Source: Rhizobium sp. J15 (lineage in GTDB: Bacteria > Pseudomonadota > Alphaproteobacteria > Rhizobiales > Rhizobiaceae). Taken from it: a DNA stretch of 64,000 nt. Positions 9,116-19,816 of this stretch are shown here, in pieces. A program made the translations under genes and the position numbers. Numbering within the stretch: position 1 is the first letter of the stretch; each line of letters starts with the position of its first letter. The stretch spans positions 62,001 to 126,000 of the forward strand of contig NZ_NWSX01000011.1 of NCBI RefSeq assembly GCF_002531825.1, written 5' to 3'. A model generated the notes under the pieces. The model was not told the origin of the DNA. It saw only the letters and a list, made by a program, of their open reading frames with translations, and searched no databases.

Positions 9116-9240
9116 GATGCTATCCTCTCAGATAGAAAGCCCTTCGTTGGGGAAGGGTGTCCCGCCGCCGTGTCTATGGATCGGCGGCGTCGTAGTCAAG
9201 ACCGAAGTGTCGCAGAGGGAAGATATTTTGACGCAGGCGC
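9116..9240 (-). promoter_or_regulatory. structured 5' leader of serC (candidate alphaproteobacterial serC RNA element)
   Basis: Read on the minus strand, the leader contains three successive perfect hairpins. They are an 8-bp GC stem (9189-9163), a 6-bp stem CCCTTC/GAAGGG (9157-9140) and a 5-bp stem CTATC/GATAG (9135-9120). The last one encloses the GAGAGGA ribosome site just before the ATG. A conserved serC leader motif of unknown ligand is known from alphaproteobacteria. Position and folding fit, but I could not test it against the covariance model. Confidence 0.5.
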
Positions 9241-9252
9241 GCTTGACGCAAC

Positions 9253-9277
9253 AAAAAAGCCGCCCGGGTCGGGCGGC
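9253..9277 (-). terminator. intrinsic terminator of the porin gene
   Basis: On the minus strand GCCGCCC-GAC-CCGGGCGGC is followed by TTTTTT. It lies 22 bases after the stop of the outer-membrane protein gene and before the serC promoter region. Confidence 0.85.
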
Positions 9278-9298
9278 CTTCTGAGGATGAAGAGCGGC

Positions 9299-10135
9299 CT
9301 ATTTATAGACCGGCTGCTGCAGCGGGATTTCCGGCGGCGGTTCGTAGCTCGCCTGGGCGCATCCGCCGAAGAGGTAGCGGCCACCGACGCGGACTTCATG
9401 GGCGCTGAGGCCCTTGTCGCGGCCTGGACCGCCATTTTCGGCATAACCGAACATGTTGCCGCCATCGATATGCAGGTAGCGGTAGCCGACATCGGCCTTG
9501 AAGTTGCAGGTCACGTCGACCGAGGCGCCGGCCATGAGGGCGTAGGTGAAGCGCCAGTTGCCCTTGCCGCCGTGAGTAACCTCGTCGTCGCAGAAGCTGC
9601 CGTCATCGGCGCAGGCGACGTTGCGCAGGTTCTTCCACTTCACGTAGGAACCGCCGATACCGGCGCCGACATAAGGCGTGACGTAGCCGTAGGTGCCGAG
9701 ATCGACATAGGCGTTGGCAAGCAGCGTATAGGCGGTGAGCGAAGAGCGGTCAGTCGAGGTGCAATCCACCAGCGGGAAGCCGCACTGGCCGACCGTCGAG
9801 CCGCGGAAATCAGCTTCCGTCAGATAATCGAAGGTCAGATCGGTGCGCAGATAGCTGTTGATCTGATAACCGACACCGCCACCGATGGTCCATGCGTCAT
9901 CGAGATCCGCGTCGTCGAAATCGACTTCCGTGGCGTTGCTGCCCTGGAAATAGCGCGCACCGCGCAGATCGGTGAAGGCATAGCCGACATCGCCGCGCAG
10001 ATACCAGCCGGTGGCCTCGGTGACCGTCACCTCTGGCGGCTGCTCCGGGATGGGCTCGGCAGGAGCCAAGTCCGCGGAATAGGCGTTTGTCGCGATCAAT
10101 AATGCGGCGAGGACGCCGGACAAGCTTCTCTTCAT
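9299..10135 (-). CDS. Omp25/RopB-family outer-membrane beta-barrel protein
   Basis: The 278-residue protein starts at 10135 behind GGAGTGAG, with a signal peptide cleaved near NAYSA. The mature part starts with an acidic Pro-rich linker, followed by alternating aromatic and glycine-rich strands (GWYLRGDVGYAF, YVTPYVGAGIGGSYVKW, VRVGGRYLFG) typical of Omp25/Omp31/RopB porin-like barrels. Four cysteines lie in predicted loops (GQCGF, DCTS, ACADD, FCDDE), which could form extracellular disulfides. A perfect TTAA-N7-TTAA box lies 86 bases upstream; in Brucella, CtrA controls omp25. A role in envelope integrity is likely from the family. Confidence 0.82.
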   Translation of the reverse strand: MKRSLSGVLAALLIATNAYSADLAPAEPIPEQPPEVTVTEATGWYLRGDVGYAFTDLRGARYFQGSNATEVDFDDADLDDAWTIGGGVGYQINSYLRTDLTFDYLTEADFRGSTVGQCGFPLVDCTSTDRSSLTAYTLLANAYVDLGTYGYVTPYVGAGIGGSYVKWKNLRNVACADDGSFCDDEVTHGGKGNWRFTYALMAGASVDVTCNFKADVGYRYLHIDGGNMFGYAENGGPGRDKGLSAHEVRVGGRYLFGGCAQASYEPPPEIPLQQPVYK

Positions 10136-10220
10136 GGATCTCACTCCAAAATCCCGTTGCGCCGGCAGGCTCAGTCGCTGCCAATCTGATACGCTTCGCA
10201 TGGATAATGAATTGGAAACG

Positions 10221-10235
10221 TTAAAAGCTGCTTAA
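10221..10235. promoter_or_regulatory. CtrA-type box upstream of the porin gene
   Basis: TTAA (10221-10224), seven bases, TTAA (10232-10235) is an exact match to the full CtrA consensus. It is 86 bases upstream of the start codon, a position compatible with promoter control. Confidence 0.6.
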
Positions 10236-10350
10236 CCACGATTATTTACTGAAGATCTTGAAGCTTCCGGTAGAGGAAACTTGGATTGCCGCGGTAAAAG
10301 TCTTTGAAACTGCGATCTGACGATGCGATTTGGCTGGCATATGGATTTAA

Positions 10351-10378
10351 CAAAAAAGCCGGCGCATGCGCACCGGCT
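10351..10378 (-). terminator. intrinsic terminator of glmM
   Basis: On the minus strand AGCCGGTGCGC and GCGCCGGCT form a stem followed by TTTTTTG, 26 bases past the glmM stop. Confidence 0.85.
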
Positions 10379-10403
10379 CTTCGCGTAATCTATATTCGAA
10401 GAA

Positions 10404-11756
10404 TTAAGCCGCCGTCCGGACGTTCGAGATCGTTCCGATCAGTTCGTTGACGATGCGCTCGATCTGGGCGCGGTCGTCGCCCTCGGCCATGACGCGGATC
10501 AGCGGCTCTGTGCCGGAGGGGCGGATGACGAGGCGGCCGTTCTTGGCGAGTTCGGCTTCGGCATCGGCGATCGCCTTCTGCACCTGGATATCCTCCAGCG
10601 GCTTGCCGCCGCTGATGCGGACGTTGCGCAGCAGTTGCGGCACCGGTTCGAAGCGGCGGCAGACCTCGCTGACCGTCCGGCCGGTGCGTTTGACGGCGGC
10701 AAGGATCTGCAGCGCGGCAACCAGGCCGTCGCCTGTCGTGCCGTAATCCGAGAGCACGATATGGCCGGACTGCTCGCCGCCGACATTGTAGTTGTGCTGG
10801 CGCATATGCTCGACGACATAGCGGTCGCCGACCTTCGTGCGGGCAAGGGCCATGCCACGCTCGTCGAGGAAGCGCTCGAGGCCGAGATTGGACATGACAG
10901 TGGCGACGATGCCGTTGCCGCGCAGCTGCTGGTTCTCGGCCCAGCTCTCGGCGATGACGGCCATCAGCTGGTCGCCGTCGACGATCGAGCCGTTCTCGTC
11001 GATGATGATGACGCGGTCCGCATCGCCGTCGAGAGCGATGCCGATATCGGCGCGCACTTCGTCGACCTTCTTCTGCAGCGCAACCGGGCTGGTCGAGCCG
11101 CAATTGAGATTGATATTCGTACCGTTCGGCTCGTTGCCGATGGTCACGACATCGGCGCCGAGCTCCCAGAGCACGGCCGGCGCCACCTTATAGGCAGCGC
11201 CATTGGCGCAGTCGATGGCGATCCGCAGGCCCTGCAGGGTCACGTCGCGCGGCAAGGTGCGCTTGGCATGTTCGATATAACGGTCATGCACGCCGTCGAC
11301 GCGCTTGGCGCGGCCGATATCGTCGGATTTGGCGAGCTGCGCGTTCAGGTCCTTTTCGAGCAGATCCTCGATCTCTGCTTCGATGTCGTCGGAAAGCTTG
11401 TAGCCATCCGGGCCAAAAAGCTTGATGCCGTTGTCCTCGTAAGGATTGTGCGAAGCGGAGATCATCACGCCGATATCGCAGCGCAGGGAGCGCGTCAGCA
11501 TGGCGACGGCAGGCGTCGGGATCGGGCCGAGAATGAAGGCATCGAGGCCGGCAGCGGTAAAACCCGCGACCATGGCATTTTCGAGCATATAGCCGGAAAG
11601 ACGCGTATCCTTGCCGATGACGACGCGATGGCGATGGTTGCCGCGGCGGAAGATCGTGCCGGCGGCGATACCGACCCGCATCGCGAGATCCGGCGTCATC
11701 GGGAAGACATTGGATTGGCCGCGAATGCCGTCGGTCCCGAAATAGCGTCTTTTCAT
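10404..11756 (-). CDS. glmM: phosphoglucosamine mutase GlmM
   Basis: GlmM interconverts glucosamine-6-phosphate and glucosamine-1-phosphate for peptidoglycan and lipid A. The 450-residue protein begins [13 protein letters not shown], typical of the family. The phospho-serine is S102 ([13 protein letters not shown]), the metal loop is DGDADR (243-248), the sugar-binding loop is GGEQSGH, and the C-terminal phosphate loop is [11 protein letters not shown]. The start at 11756 follows AGGAGTGCAG; an in-frame ATG 66 bases upstream adds a non-conserved extension. It follows ftsH on the same strand with a terminator between them, so it probably has its own promoter. Confidence 0.96.
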   Translation of the reverse strand: MKRRYFGTDGIRGQSNVFPMTPDLAMRVGIAAGTIFRRGNHRHRVVIGKDTRLSGYMLENAMVAGFTAAGLDAFILGPIPTPAVAMLTRSLRCDIGVMISASHNPYEDNGIKLFGPDGYKLSDDIEAEIEDLLEKDLNAQLAKSDDIGRAKRVDGVHDRYIEHAKRTLPRDVTLQGLRIAIDCANGAAYKVAPAVLWELGADVVTIGNEPNGTNINLNCGSTSPVALQKKVDEVRADIGIALDGDADRVIIIDENGSIVDGDQLMAVIAESWAENQQLRGNGIVATVMSNLGLERFLDERGMALARTKVGDRYVVEHMRQHNYNVGGEQSGHIVLSDYGTTGDGLVAALQILAAVKRTGRTVSEVCRRFEPVPQLLRNVRISGGKPLEDIQVQKAIADAEAELAKNGRLVIRPSGTEPLIRVMAEGDDRAQIERIVNELIGTISNVRTAA

Positions 11757-11943
11757 CTGCACTCCTGCGCTTTCCGCGCGCCATTCAAGGCTGCGCAACG
11801 TTCCAAGCGAATCTGGCTTCAAGGGTCTGTCGTCAGTCCGGGACCCGTGAATCAGACCTGCCTCAATTCATCGGGATGCCACAAAACATGGGCATCGGCA
11901 CGTAAATTACCGAGAAAATTGATTATATCCCGTTACCAATGGA

Positions 11944-11978
11944 AAAGGCCGGCTTTCCCTCGTGGGAAATCCGGCCTT
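11944..11978 (-). terminator. intrinsic terminator of ftsH
   Basis: AAGGCCGG-(one mismatch)-TTTCCC pairs with GGGAAA-CCGGCCTT around a 4-base loop. On the minus strand it is followed by a TTTT run, just after the ftsH stop. Confidence 0.8.
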
Positions 11979-11998
11979 GTCTGGAGAAGTGCCGCCGC

Positions 11999-13930
<1,932 letters not shown>

Positions 13931-14027
13931 CGAACTCCCCAGCACTGGAACGGCCGCCTCATGGCGACAGTCTTATTCGTTTCTAACATAGGGTTGCGCC
14001 AGGCCGTTGCCAAGGCGATCCCCCAGG

Positions 14028-15491
14028 TCAGATGGTTTTTCCGTCAATACTTCTTAAAGGCAGCCCTGCATAGGGAACCATCGCGAAAACCGCCGAAAGC
14101 CTGTCTGCAAAGATGAAATCAAATCGTGTCAAAAAGCGGTCGAAGGGCGCGAAATAGGGCGTGAGATGGATTGATCGGGCGGTTTCCGGAGATAGAGGGT
14201 GTCCATCGACAAAAAAAACCGGTGCTGAGGCGACCGCACGTTTCCATGCCGCCTTGGGCAGGCCCGTGCCCTCTCCTCCCTCATTCCTGTGCTCGTCACA
14301 GGAATCCAGCGCGCCCAAGTCATTGGGCGCGGAAGACTCGTCCTGTTTTGTAGAGTCATTCACCGCGCCGACGCGCGGTGGCTGGATTCCTGTGACAAGC
14401 ACAGGAATGAGGGAGGAGGAGCCGGCTGATGCTTCTATTCTAGCGTTGACTGCCGATCCATTGCACACAAGAAACCTTCCATCCCACACCCCCGCCTCTC
14501 CCGGTCGCAACACCAGCGGCAATATCCCCCGACTCTCACGCGTGAAATAAAGCCCGTCACGCCTCAGATCGAAAGCCACCCGGCCGACGGTCATCCGCCC
14601 CGGTTCCCCGCCGGTGGCAAATGAGAGAAGGCGCTCCATCTGCGCCCTGCCCGGCACGAAGGGCTGCCCACCGAAGACGGCCGTCAGACGGCCGAGCGCA
14701 TAGTCCAGAACTGCGCGATCCTGCCGCAAACCATCGACCGATACCTGGCCAAGCAGCCCGCCATGAAGCCTGAAGTGGCGATCCAGCCATTCGGCTGCCT
14801 GAGACGACAAAGCCAGCCGCTCTGCCCAGGCCGCACGAATATCCGTCTCCGTCGCAGGATCGGCAGCCAGCTGCCGGCGCACGCGCACGCGCTCATATTT
14901 CGCATCCTCGTTGCTGGGATCGTCGATCCACGCCACACCCTGCTCTTTGAGAAAGGCGCGGATATCTGCCCGGGTGGAAAAGAGAAGCGGCCGGAAAATC
15001 CAGAAGCGACGGTCAAAGAGCACCGCATCGGCAATGCCTGATGAAATCTGCTCCGTCCGCATACCACGCATCCGCAAGGTTTCGCGCTGGTCGTCGAGTG
15101 TATGGCCGGTGACGATCAAATCGGCGTCGAAAGCATCGGCTGCTTCTGCGAGAAGGCCGTAGCGGGCCTCGCGGGCCGCGGCCATGATACCGGCTTTCGG
15201 CTTTTCGCCCTGCCAGATCGCAATGGTGTGGGAGATGCCGAGCGATGCGCAAAGGGCAGCAACCTCTCGGGCCTCCTCCGCGGAGCCGGCGCGCAACGCA
15301 TGATCGACGGTCGCGGCGCAAAGCGAAATTTTGAGGTCAGGCTCGGCCTTCACGGCTTCATCGAGGAGGAGAAGCAGGCCGGTGGAATCGCTGCCGCCCG
15401 AAATCGCGACGAGAATGCGCGCGGGGCTTTGGAGCGAGTGGAGAAACTGGCGGATCGCCAGCCGAGGCGATGAGGTGCCCTCCGCGGACAT
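14028..15491 (-). CDS. tilS: tRNA(Ile)-lysidine synthetase TilS carrying an in-frame repeat insertion
   Basis: TilS converts C34 of tRNA-Ile(CAU) to lysidine, which is essential for AUA decoding. The PP-loop is SGGSDS (31-36), the N-type ATPase domain spans about 25-210, and HTLDDQRET is present. A C-terminal substrate domain follows. The protein has 487 residues. Residues about 359-406 are encoded by a 144-bp palindromic repeat (14274-14417), which gives a low-complexity linker beginning SLIPVLVTG. The insertion keeps the frame (48 codons), so the gene is probably functional. It is 11 bases downstream of cpoB's start region on the same strand, the typical order after tol-pal. Confidence 0.9.
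   Translation of the reverse strand: MSAEGTSSPRLAIRQFLHSLQSPARILVAISGGSDSTGLLLLLDEAVKAEPDLKISLCAATVDHALRAGSAEEAREVAALCASLGISHTIAIWQGEKPKAGIMAAAREARYGLLAEAADAFDADLIVTGHTLDDQRETLRMRGMRTEQISSGIADAVLFDRRFWIFRPLLFSTRADIRAFLKEQGVAWIDDPSNEDAKYERVRVRRQLAADPATETDIRAAWAERLALSSQAAEWLDRHFRLHGGLLGQVSVDGLRQDRAVLDYALGRLTAVFGGQPFVPGRAQMERLLSFATGGEPGRMTVGRVAFDLRRDGLYFTRESRGILPLVLRPGEAGVWDGRFLVCNGSAVNARIEASAGSSSLIPVLVTGIQPPRVGAVNDSTKQDESSAPNDLGALDSCDEHRNEGGEGTGLPKAAWKRAVASAPVFFVDGHPLSPETARSIHLTPYFAPFDRFLTRFDFIFADRLSAVFAMVPYAGLPLRSIDGKTI
14274..14417. repeat. 144-bp nested palindromic element inside tilS
   Basis: The outer arms are near-perfect inverted repeats of about 37 bases (TCCTCCCTCATTCCTGTG ... and its complement). 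Inside are two further hairpins: GCGCCCAA/TTGGGCGC (14311-14330) and ACCGCGC/GCGCGGT (14362-14379). The transcript could fold into a three-way cruciform. A close copy without 18 internal bases lies at 23266-23383. Here it is wholly within the tilS coding region, and its length is a multiple of three. Confidence 0.92.
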
Positions 15492-15502
15492 GGCGGAAGG
15501 CC

Positions 15503-16492
15503 TTAGCAGGCGAGACGCTTCTGTTCGCTCGCAACCTTACCTATGACGGCGCGTGAGGCTTTCGGATAGCGCTTCGAGACCTCGCGCAGCGTCGCGCAGG
15601 CCGTTTCCTTATTATCGAGGGCGGCAAGCGACATGCCGAGTTTCAGCAGCATCTCCGGCGCCTTTTCCGAGCTGCCGTATTTCTGATGCGCGTTGAGGAA
15701 GGTCTTGGCCGCCTCATTATACTTGCCCTGCGAGTAAAGCGCTTCGCCGAGCCAGAAATTGGCGTCCGCCGCGCGCGCGCTGCTCGGGTAACGGGCGATA
15801 TACTGGTTGAATTCCTGCTCGGCGGTGCCGTAATCGCCTGACAGGACATGGCCATAGGCGGCCTTGTACTGGTCGGCCTCGCTGCCGAGCGAGGCGGTCT
15901 GCTGCGGCGTTCCGCCATTGGCATCGGGAATCGGGCCGGAGCCGATCGTCGCATTCTCGTCGACGCTTCCGCCAATCGGATTGCCGTTCTGATCGAACTC
16001 GATCGAGCCGAGCTGCTTCGGCGGCTGACCGAGGCCGGTATTCTCAGGAACATCGGTGGAGGGAGCCGTTTCGGCTCCCTGCGGTGCTTGGATCACCCTG
16101 GCGACATCATCCCCGCCGGAAGCTGCCGGAGCCGCATCGGTCTCGCTCTTCTTGACGGGAGCCTTGGCGCCACCGCCGCCGGAACCCGTCTTTTCGAGCT
16201 GCTGGAAGCGGAATTCATTGTCTTCCTGCTGCTTGCGGATCGTCTCCTGCATCTGCAGCAGCTGGAAGCTCATCTCCTCGATCCGGCCATTCAGCTGCCG
16301 CAACTGCTCTTCGAGCTGCTGCACGCGAACCTCGGCATCGCCGCTCTGCACCTTGACGACAGGCGGCGCCGCCTGGTTTTCCGCGGACCGGCCGCCAAGA
16401 TGCAGCCCGAAGAACGAGGCCGAATAGGCTGCCCGCTCGCTCCCGGTCATAGCCGCGAGGCACAGCATGCCTGCCACGACAAGTTTCTTCAT
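15503..16492 (-). CDS. cpoB: Tol-Pal system periplasmic protein CpoB (YbgF)
   Basis: CpoB is a periplasmic protein that couples Tol-Pal outer-membrane constriction with wall synthesis. The 329-residue protein has a signal peptide (1-25). A coiled coil at about 50-100 (VQQLEEQLRQLNGRIEEMSFQ) is followed by a Gly/Pro-rich linker. C-terminal TPR repeats span about 205-320 (AYGHVLSGDYGTAEQEFNQYIARYP, then NFWLGEALYSQGKYNEA). It lies directly after pal in the operon direction, with a terminator and about 160 bases between them. Co-location with tolQRAB-pal supports the assignment. Confidence 0.92.
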   Translation of the reverse strand: MKKLVVAGMLCLAAMTGSERAAYSASFFGLHLGGRSAENQAAPPVVKVQSGDAEVRVQQLEEQLRQLNGRIEEMSFQLLQMQETIRKQQEDNEFRFQQLEKTGSGGGGAKAPVKKSETDAAPAASGGDDVARVIQAPQGAETAPSTDVPENTGLGQPPKQLGSIEFDQNGNPIGGSVDENATIGSGPIPDANGGTPQQTASLGSEADQYKAAYGHVLSGDYGTAEQEFNQYIARYPSSARAADANFWLGEALYSQGKYNEAAKTFLNAHQKYGSSEKAPEMLLKLGMSLAALDNKETACATLREVSKRYPKASRAVIGKVASEQKRLAC

Positions 16493-16590
16493 ATGTATCG
16501 TCCTGTCCCAGTGATTCTTCGCGCTTTAGGCGCGAACAGGAGATTTTTCCAATTGCAGTCAAAAAGCAACGGAGTCTGGCCAAAGTGTGG

Positions 16591-16627
16591 TCAAAAAGAA
16601 AAGGCGGCCCCTGACGGGACCGCCTTT
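16591..16627 (-). terminator. intrinsic terminator after pal
   Basis: On the minus strand AAGGCGGTCCC pairs with GGGGCCGCCTT (loop GTCA region), followed by TTCTTTTT, 24 bases beyond the pal stop. It may attenuate reading into cpoB. Confidence 0.75.
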
Positions 16628-16651
16628 CCGAAAACGAATTATATCCGAAGA

Positions 16652-17188
16652 TTACATGCCTGCGCCGCCGAGCACGGTAACCGCGCGACGGTTCTGCGAC
16701 CAGCAGGAAATATCGTCGCAGACAGCAACCGGACGTTCCTTGCCGTAGGAGATCGTCTTCATGCGCTGCGCCGGAACGCCGCGCGAAGCGAGGTAATCCT
16801 TGGCGGCTGCGGCACGACGAGCGCCGAGCGCGAGGTTGTATTCGCGCGTGCCGCGTTCGTCGGCATGGCCTTCGACGGTGATCTGGTAGTTCGGGTAACG
16901 GCCGAGCCACTGCGCCTGACGGTCGAGCGTCTGCGAGGCATCGGCGCGGATCGACGAGGAGTCGGTGTCGAAGAAGATGCGGTCGCCGACATTGACCGTG
17001 AAGTCCTGGGCCGAGCCCGGCGTGGCTGCACCGGCGCCGAGACCCATATCGCCGGCACTGTTCGGCATGCCGCCATTCTTCTTGTTGGCGCAGCTTGCAA
17101 GCGCGAGACCGGCGAGAAGCGCGATCATGACGGGGTTGCGGGCGAAATTCTGCATGCGGCTCATTGCCGGGGTGTGAATTCGGCTCAT
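16652..17188 (-). CDS. pal: peptidoglycan-associated lipoprotein Pal
   Basis: Pal anchors the outer membrane to peptidoglycan and binds TolB. The 178-residue precursor has a lipobox LASC (about residues 31-34), a short Asn/Gly linker and an OmpA-like peptidoglycan-binding domain (about 65-175). That domain holds RIFFDTDSSSI, VEGHADERGTREYNLALGARRA and ISYGKERP. The start at 17188 has AGGAGACC upstream; a second start eight codons in (MSRMQNF) repeats the first few codons and is the more usual N-terminus. It follows tolB on the same strand. Confidence 0.94.
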   Translation of the reverse strand: MSRIHTPAMSRMQNFARNPVMIALLAGLALASCANKKNGGMPNSAGDMGLGAGAATPGSAQDFTVNVGDRIFFDTDSSSIRADASQTLDRQAQWLGRYPNYQITVEGHADERGTREYNLALGARRAAAAKDYLASRGVPAQRMKTISYGKERPVAVCDDISCWSQNRRAVTVLGGAGM

Positions 17189-17339
17189 GGCCGGGTCTCC
17201 TTGCGATTTCAGGGTTTCCGGACAGTAACCGCACTCGGTTAACCGCCCCTCAAAGATTATGGTTAACAATTTACTGATTTGTCCCGTAGTCGCCCGGTTT
17301 CCATGATTCTAGGGCGACAAAAAGGCATTGCCGCGCCTC

Positions 17340-18671
17340 TTACTCCAGGAGCGGCGACCAGGCCGGGTCGGAACCGTAGGTCGGCGTCTTCACGAGTTGT
17401 TCATTATAGCCGGTCAGGTCGATCGAATAGAGCTGCGGACCGCCCGAACCCGCCGCCTGGCGGAAGAACATCAGCACACGGCCGTTCGGCGCCCAGGTCG
17501 GGCCCTCATTGTGGAAGCCCGTTGTCAGGATGCGTTCGCCCGAACCGTCCGGCTTCATCACGCCGATCGAGAACTTGCCCCCGGCCTGCTTGGTGAAGGC
17601 GATGAGATCGCCGCGCGGCGACCAGACCGGCGTCGAATAGGAGCCGTCACCGAAGGAAATACGGGTCTGGCCCGAGCCGTCTGCGTTCATCACGTAGATC
17701 TGCGGCTTGCCGCCACGGTCGCTCTCGAAGCTGACGCGCGCGCCATCCGGCGAATAGGAGGGCGAGGTATCGATCGCAGCCGTCGAGGTCAGACGCGTCG
17801 TCGTGCGCGAGCGCAGGTCCATCGTATAGATATTGGAATTGCCTTCCTGCTGCAGGCTCATGATCACCTTCTGACCATCCGGCGAAAAGCGCGGCGAGAA
17901 CGTCATGCCCGGGAAGTTGCCGACGACCTCGCGCTGCCCGGTTTCGAGCTGCAGCAGATAGACGCGCGGCTGCTGGTTGGCGAAGGACATGTAGGTTACT
18001 TCCTGCCGGCTCGGCGAGAAGCGCGGCGTCAGCACGAGATCGCTGCCATCAGTCAGCATGCGCACGTTGAAGCCGTCCTGATCCATGATCGCGAGCTGCC
18101 GCTTGCGCTGCTGCTTGGTGCCGGATTCGGAGACGAAAACGACGCGGGTATCGAAATAACCTTCCTCGCCGGTGATCTGCTTATAGATCGCGTCGGCGAT
18201 GATATGAGCTACGCGGCGCCAGTTCTCCGGCTGCGTATAGAACTGCTGACCGGTCATCTGCTGCCCGGCGAACGTATCCCAAAGACGGAATTCGGCGCGA
18301 AGGCGGCCATCGGCTTCTTGCGTGACGCGGCCAGTGACCAATGCCTGAGCATTGATGACCTTCCAGTCTTCGAAGCGCGGTGCCGCGTCCGGATTGGAGA
18401 TCTTCTCGATAAAGGCCGTCTTATTGATCGGTGCAAACAGACCGGAGCGCTGCAGATCGGCAGCGATCACCTGCGAGACCTGCGCGCCCATGTTGCCCTG
18501 AAGGAAATCCGTCACAGCAATCGGCAATGGCTGGACGTTACCCTTGTTGATGTTGATCTCGACCAGCGCATTCGCCGGTGTCGCGAACGCAGCAATAGTC
18601 ATGAGACCGGCAGCGACCGCAATCGCGCGGAAGAAGGAACACTTGTTCATGGAGTAAAAGCCTTTCAGCAT
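17340..18671 (-). CDS. tolB: Tol-Pal periplasmic beta-propeller protein TolB
   Basis: TolB shuttles between Pal and TolA in the periplasm. The 443-residue protein has a signal peptide ending near ANA. The N-terminal alpha/beta domain spans about 38-175. A six-bladed beta-propeller follows, built from WD40-like repeats such as [38 protein letters not shown] and [12 protein letters not shown]. Its ATG directly abuts the tolA stop codon, which indicates translational coupling. A second start seven codons later (MNKCSF) would give a more usual signal peptide. Length is standard. Confidence 0.95.
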   Translation of the reverse strand: MLKGFYSMNKCSFFRAIAVAAGLMTIAAFATPANALVEININKGNVQPLPIAVTDFLQGNMGAQVSQVIAADLQRSGLFAPINKTAFIEKISNPDAAPRFEDWKVINAQALVTGRVTQEADGRLRAEFRLWDTFAGQQMTGQQFYTQPENWRRVAHIIADAIYKQITGEEGYFDTRVVFVSESGTKQQRKRQLAIMDQDGFNVRMLTDGSDLVLTPRFSPSRQEVTYMSFANQQPRVYLLQLETGQREVVGNFPGMTFSPRFSPDGQKVIMSLQQEGNSNIYTMDLRSRTTTRLTSTAAIDTSPSYSPDGARVSFESDRGGKPQIYVMNADGSGQTRISFGDGSYSTPVWSPRGDLIAFTKQAGGKFSIGVMKPDGSGERILTTGFHNEGPTWAPNGRVLMFFRQAAGSGGPQLYSIDLTGYNEQLVKTPTYGSDPAWSPLLE

Positions 18672-19808
18672 TTAAATTCCCAGATCGCTCGGGTCGAAGT
18701 TGACGACGACTTCGCTCCAGGCATCGTATTTGTCTTTTGGAAGGGAGGAGAAAGGTGCCGATTTCATGATGGCGCGATAAGCGCCGCCGGCGAGGGCCCG
18801 GCGGGTGGATTCGTTGTCGCCACCGACTGCCTCGACCTCCGGCTCGCCGACAATATTGCCGTCCTGGTCGAGATTCATATGGACCCTGATGCGAACGTCG
18901 CCCATGCCTTCCATGCCGGGGATGACCGTCCAGTTGCCGGCGATGGCGCTCTTCAGCGCGTCCATCTCGCTCATGGACAGCTTGGAACCACCATTGCTCT
19001 TCTTGGCACCCAGCGATGCCTCCTGCGTCGAGCGCTTGGCGCCGCCGGCAGAAGGATCGGTCTTGTTCAGTATCGCCGAAATCTCATCGGCATTGAAATC
19101 GCTTTTCATCGACGAAGCGGATTTCGCCACTTCCTGCTTCTTGTCCGCCTTTTTCTTGTCCGTCGGTTTTTCAGCAGCCTTCGGCTCATCTGCAGCCTTT
19201 TCCGGTGGCTTTTCGGCGGGCTTCTGTGGCTCCGGCGGCTTCACTTGCGGCTTGGCGACAGGCGTCGGCACGTTGTCCGGCAACGCCTCGGCTTCCGGCT
19301 TCGGCGGTTCCTCTGGCTTGGCCTGTTCTTCCGGCGGCTTTTCCTCCGGCTTCGGTGGCGTCACCTCAACAGGCTTAGGCGGCGGAATGGAGGCGACTTC
19401 CTTCGGCTGCTCGACTTCCGTTTCCTCCTTGACGATGTCCTTGACATCGTTCGGGACAGGATCGGTCTTCGGCTGCGGCTTGTCACTCGAATTCGCTGCC
19501 GCAGCTTCCGTATTGCTGGGCTTTGCGTTCGGAACCGGCGGTGTCTTCAGGTCGACATTGTTGTCGCCGGCGTTCTCGGCCGGCTGCGCGATCGGCGGGC
19601 GTGTCGTCGGCACAGGCGCGGAGGTCTCCTTCTTCGGAGCCTTCTTGTCGCCCTGCTGCATCTGGGTAATGGATTCCACCGGCACCAGGTCGACCGGCAT
19701 CGCCTCGAAATCCTCCACCTTGAAGGATTCCGGGGCGCCGAGCGACACCATCGCCCAGGTAAGCACCAGGCAATGCAGAACAGCAGATGTGACGACGCTG
19801 GCCTTCAT
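18672..19808 (-). CDS. tolA: energy-transducing envelope protein TolA
   Basis: TolA spans the periplasm and transmits proton-motive force from TolQR. The 378-residue protein has one N-terminal membrane segment (about 6-24). A long Pro/Lys/Glu-rich periplasmic arm (about 50-235) has KPxEKPPE-type repeats. A C-terminal TonB/TolA-like domain (about 275-378) ends NFDPSDLGI. It lies between tolR and tolB in the operon. The Pro-rich arm resembles the TonB-like TolA of alphaproteobacteria rather than the Ala/Lys helix of E. coli. Confidence 0.9.
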   Translation of the reverse strand: MKASVVTSAVLHCLVLTWAMVSLGAPESFKVEDFEAMPVDLVPVESITQMQQGDKKAPKKETSAPVPTTRPPIAQPAENAGDNNVDLKTPPVPNAKPSNTEAAAANSSDKPQPKTDPVPNDVKDIVKEETEVEQPKEVASIPPPKPVEVTPPKPEEKPPEEQAKPEEPPKPEAEALPDNVPTPVAKPQVKPPEPQKPAEKPPEKAADEPKAAEKPTDKKKADKKQEVAKSASSMKSDFNADEISAILNKTDPSAGGAKRSTQEASLGAKKSNGGSKLSMSEMDALKSAIAGNWTVIPGMEGMGDVRIRVHMNLDQDGNIVGEPEVEAVGGDNESTRRALAGGAYRAIMKSAPFSSLPKDKYDAWSEVVVNFDPSDLGI

Positions 19809-19816
19809 TTTGAGCG

